In this document: one piece after another, positions 61,111 to 64,000 of the stretch
How positions within the stretch are numbered: the first letter of the stretch is position 1
Layout of the letters: each line of letters opens with the position of its first letter
Assembly: GCF_021347895.1 (NCBI RefSeq)
Contig: NC_067113.1
Span: forward strand, 46,415,474-46,479,473
Direction: 5' to 3'
Length of the DNA stretch: 64,000 nt
Source: Acanthochromis polyacanthus
Lineage: Eukaryota; Chordata; Actinopteri; Pomacentridae
Notes under the pieces: generated by a model
What the model was told of the DNA's origin: nothing
Databases searched by the model: none
What the model saw: only the letters and a program-made list of their open reading frames with translations
Position numbers and translations under genes: made by a program

Positions 61111-64000
61111 TGCCTGTGACATAGCTAAAAAATAATAATTAACTATATTTGGCCCCAGTTGGCATATCTGTTTTATTTTTAAGAGGATCAGGCAAGGAAG
61201 CTGCAGAAAATCCTCCAAAGTTGGGACATCACTGGATTAGGGGATAAGAATTGAGTTCTGGTTTGAGATTTAGATTTAGTGTATGATTAAGTTTGTATAA
61301 GGATTTTACTGGCACTAGTGAGATCACAAATCTGAAGTACTCTAGTTAAGATAGATCCTAGTGTCATGGCTGCCATGTAGTTAGTGAGTCCCTACTACGA
61401 CTAAACGGTCACGATTTTATTCACTGAAACCCATCTGTCCTTTTAAGCATATCCTTGAGTCAAACATTCAATCTGTTTTAGACGATCCTTTGTCTTTCCG
61501 GTTATAAGAGTCACTTGAATATAAGTGCGATTTATCAGATAAGATGTCTGAAGTGGTGACTTGGGGGTTTTTCGGCAAAGGAAAGACAGCAAGAGGAATG
61601 AATTGGGCACAACTAGTAAGAAATAAACGAGCAGTCAAGCTAAAAGTACGGACAAGACAAGCTCTAAAATATGGGTGAGGATCAGTGTTGCTTTTTTTTT
61701 TTTTTTTGCTGCAAATTGCCTGCACTTGCCATCTGCTTCGTTGATGCTGGTAGTTGCCTTCTGAGCACCAGTTTCTGCAGCCTCGGGCTAGATGATACCT
61801 CAAGGTAGACAGCCTGAACCTTCCCTATTGATGGGTGGATGGACAGGGCTGCAACTGCTGCATCAAAAAAGAATGTCAAGGAATGTAACTACAAAACTCA
61901 ATCTGCAGCTTTGGATTCTTTTCATTTTTAGGACAAAATAGTTTGAAATTTGTCGAAGCAGCTGACAAAGAATCCCAGCAGCAATTCATGGGAGACGGGA
62001 GAAGCAAGAGTGCTGATTTTGAAGTAATCAGGAATAAAATGCTGTTTTGTCCTATTCAGCATCTTTATCAGAGTTGATCAGGAACAACTTACCAAGAAAG
62101 AAGGGAGTATGATCAAAATAAGGACAATTATGTCACCTAAAGGTACACTGATATTGTAACCCAAACTCTTCTCTTTTTTTTTTTTTAGCATTCTTTGCAC
62201 CCATCTTCATGCACATTCCTGACTGCTCCCTTCTTCATCTCTATTTATCAGCAGATCTGGTTCACTCAGTAATAGAACTGTAGATGTTTTATGTATTTTT
62301 CCTGGTTTTTCAATATTTTTCTCAGAAGCCTGTTTGGTCAGATTGGCTGGTTGTTACTTCTGGTCAAATCAAATTTTAGAAGTTGGGAGTTGATCAAAAG
62401 CCTCCAAAGAGTGGAATCTAAAATTAAGAATAAATGTTAGTGGGTGCTCTGATTTTGATCTCAAGTGCTCTTTGATTACAGTTGCATGATTTTTGACTCC
62501 AATATTCATTCAAAATCGCACATTTATGAAGTGCCCAAGGCCAAATTTATGCATTGACTGCGAAAAGTACTTAATAGTTCACTTGAAAACTAACAATTTG
62601 GGTCAAACACTACAAGTCTGGTCTCTTAACTCCCACTGGTTTACTGCTTCTTGGACATTAGATTTAAGCCACACATGTTGGAGAACCAACTAGACAACCT
62701 GCATGTCACTCACACAGCAGAAAGCCCAGAAGAAAAGCTGGAACTGGCAGTAAGGAAATACCGTTTTCCCTTTCCTTTGGAGCAAATGTACTGCAATCTA
62801 TCAATGCGTCAAACAAGTCTAAGCTGAACTGAAAGTCAGTCTTTGCTGTTAAATCAGACTCTATAAAAATGCTGAAGTACAGCCTTCAATTATTGTTTAT
62901 GTTCACCACCACATTCTTTTATGCCTCGGCTCTCCTTTTCTATGGCGGATTGAGATGTTCTTGAACTTAAGTTCAACTGCCAACAAAGACATTTCCTTTT
63001 GGGCTGTGAGTGTGTTGGTGAATTGCAGCAAGGCTCAGCCGTTAAGTGTGGGAAGATCATCTGGCATTTGCATAGAGGAATATTAATAGGGGCCATGGCT
63101 AACTTCACAGGATTTTTTTCATTTGGAAATTTGCTCGTCCACTGAGGTGCTTTTGAAAACGACTGCCAAGCCTCAAATAATTAGGCGGTGGTAAATATTT
63201 CATGATGGAGTGATTTTAACGGTCCTAAAATCTTTGTCAGCTTCATAACTAATGCCACAATAATGAAGCACCCGCTTTGTGGGCAATAAATAACAATATC
63301 TTACACTGGAAGAAGGACAGTGGATTCTTTAGTGTCCTTGTCAAAGGGATGTGTTTGAATATTACATCAAACATGCACAAGAAGTATTTTGGAATCAAGT
63401 ACAATATTGTTGCGTGCTGTAAATGGAATTCTGTGTACATGCCAATCGCTGTCTCACTCTGGCTTGTCTGGCTCTCATATGAGGCATAAACAACAGCTGT
63501 GTGAAATAAATTGAACATTCGATGCATGTAAGCGTGGGCATGAAAATGTTTATGCTGCTGCATCTGACTCAACTACATTTCCATCGGAGGTGCCATCCAA
63601 GTTCTGTTGGACCTATGTACCACCTGACAGCTTGAGAAGAGGCTCCGAACAAACTGATTTAGAACATGATTCACTTTCTGTGCAACTTTTCTAATTTAAT
63701 GTGAGCTGCTGAATTGAATTTCCAACTTTTGATGATGGTCACCCTAGCTAACAACCAAACTAAGTTGGGAAAGTCTTGTCTCTTGTCGTCTCTTTCTCTT
63801 TCCCACTATTTTAATTTTATTGTTTTTGCTACTTTTCTTTTCCTTTCCTTTGCTCCACATAGCTCCTGTCTCTATGGAGACAGGTGTTCCTATCAAGAAT
63901 GATCTACATCCACATTTACTTTGAATATTCCACCTATAGTGGATATGTTAATGCATACAACTCTATAACACAACTTCCCCTTATCATCTGTTTAGACATT
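61111..64000. other. Unassigned noncoding DNA to the end of the window
   Basis: No gene is supported. T-runs lie at 61690-61707 and 62175-62187. The patch at 62960-63260, with CATTTGCATAGAGGAATATT and CAAATAATTAGGCGGTGG, has regulatory-like texture but no further support. The 107-codon minus frame at 63249-63572 overlaps a plus frame and shows no domain. Confidence 0.5.

Noticed and set aside
1..64000. CRISPR arrays, prokaryotic operons or phage elements
   Set aside because: No regularly spaced repeats, no ribosome-binding sites and no dense coding; repeat families and composition are those of a fish nuclear genome.

Overview
The window reads as a stretch of a ray-finned (teleost) fish nuclear genome. 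It is AT-rich overall with short CpG-rich blocks, has no long open reading frames, and carries repeat families I recognise from teleosts: several Tc1-like transposons, hAT- and Harbinger-like MITEs, a tRNA-derived SINE, LINE tails, a solo LTR and CA/TG and ATCC microsatellites. Family names come from memory of such repeats, not from a search. No complete protein-coding gene, tRNA, rRNA or CRISPR array is visible, and nearly all open frames look like chance.

Layout. Positions 1-3780 hold the only gene-like signal: a CpG-bearing block with CCAAT motifs, a possible minus-strand first exon ending at a strong splice donor (exon end 3229), and, to its left, what would be intron 1. If real, the gene runs leftward out of the window. 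Positions 3780-6900 are plain noncoding DNA with one neat hairpin (5373-5418).

Positions 6900-24050 are repeat-rich: a dead Tc1-like element (about 6945-7945), a CpG-rich MITE with 11-bp flanking direct repeats (8270-8563), a Harbinger-like MITE with TTA duplications (10109-10587), an hAT-like MITE (11008-11562), a solo LTR with perfect 5-bp duplications (13665-14197), a decayed LINE reverse transcriptase with an FVDD box (about 14203-14990), a Tc1/mariner scrap (17286-17540), a local tandem duplication (21985-22355) and a retroposon tail (23521-24020).

Positions 24050-48510 alternate unassigned DNA with more elements: a MITE at 30869-31588, a Tc1-like relic (34118-35517) interrupted by a nearly perfect 440-bp fold-back element (34455-34894), a LINE tail (35883-36240), a mariner-type MITE remnant (39646-39921) between oppositely oriented tetranucleotide repeats, a SINE (44850-45034) and a 994-bp hAT-like element with perfect 8-bp duplications (47514-48507).

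Positions 48516-64000 have very few recognisable repeats and no genes. Several blocks there and at 27200-27440, 32740-33640 and 40420-42930 have high-complexity, TAATTA-rich texture that resembles conserved noncoding regulatory DNA, but without alignment this is only inference. The window is best described as a gene-poor intergenic or intronic interval whose best-supported content is mobile-element archaeology; no cooperating gene system was found.
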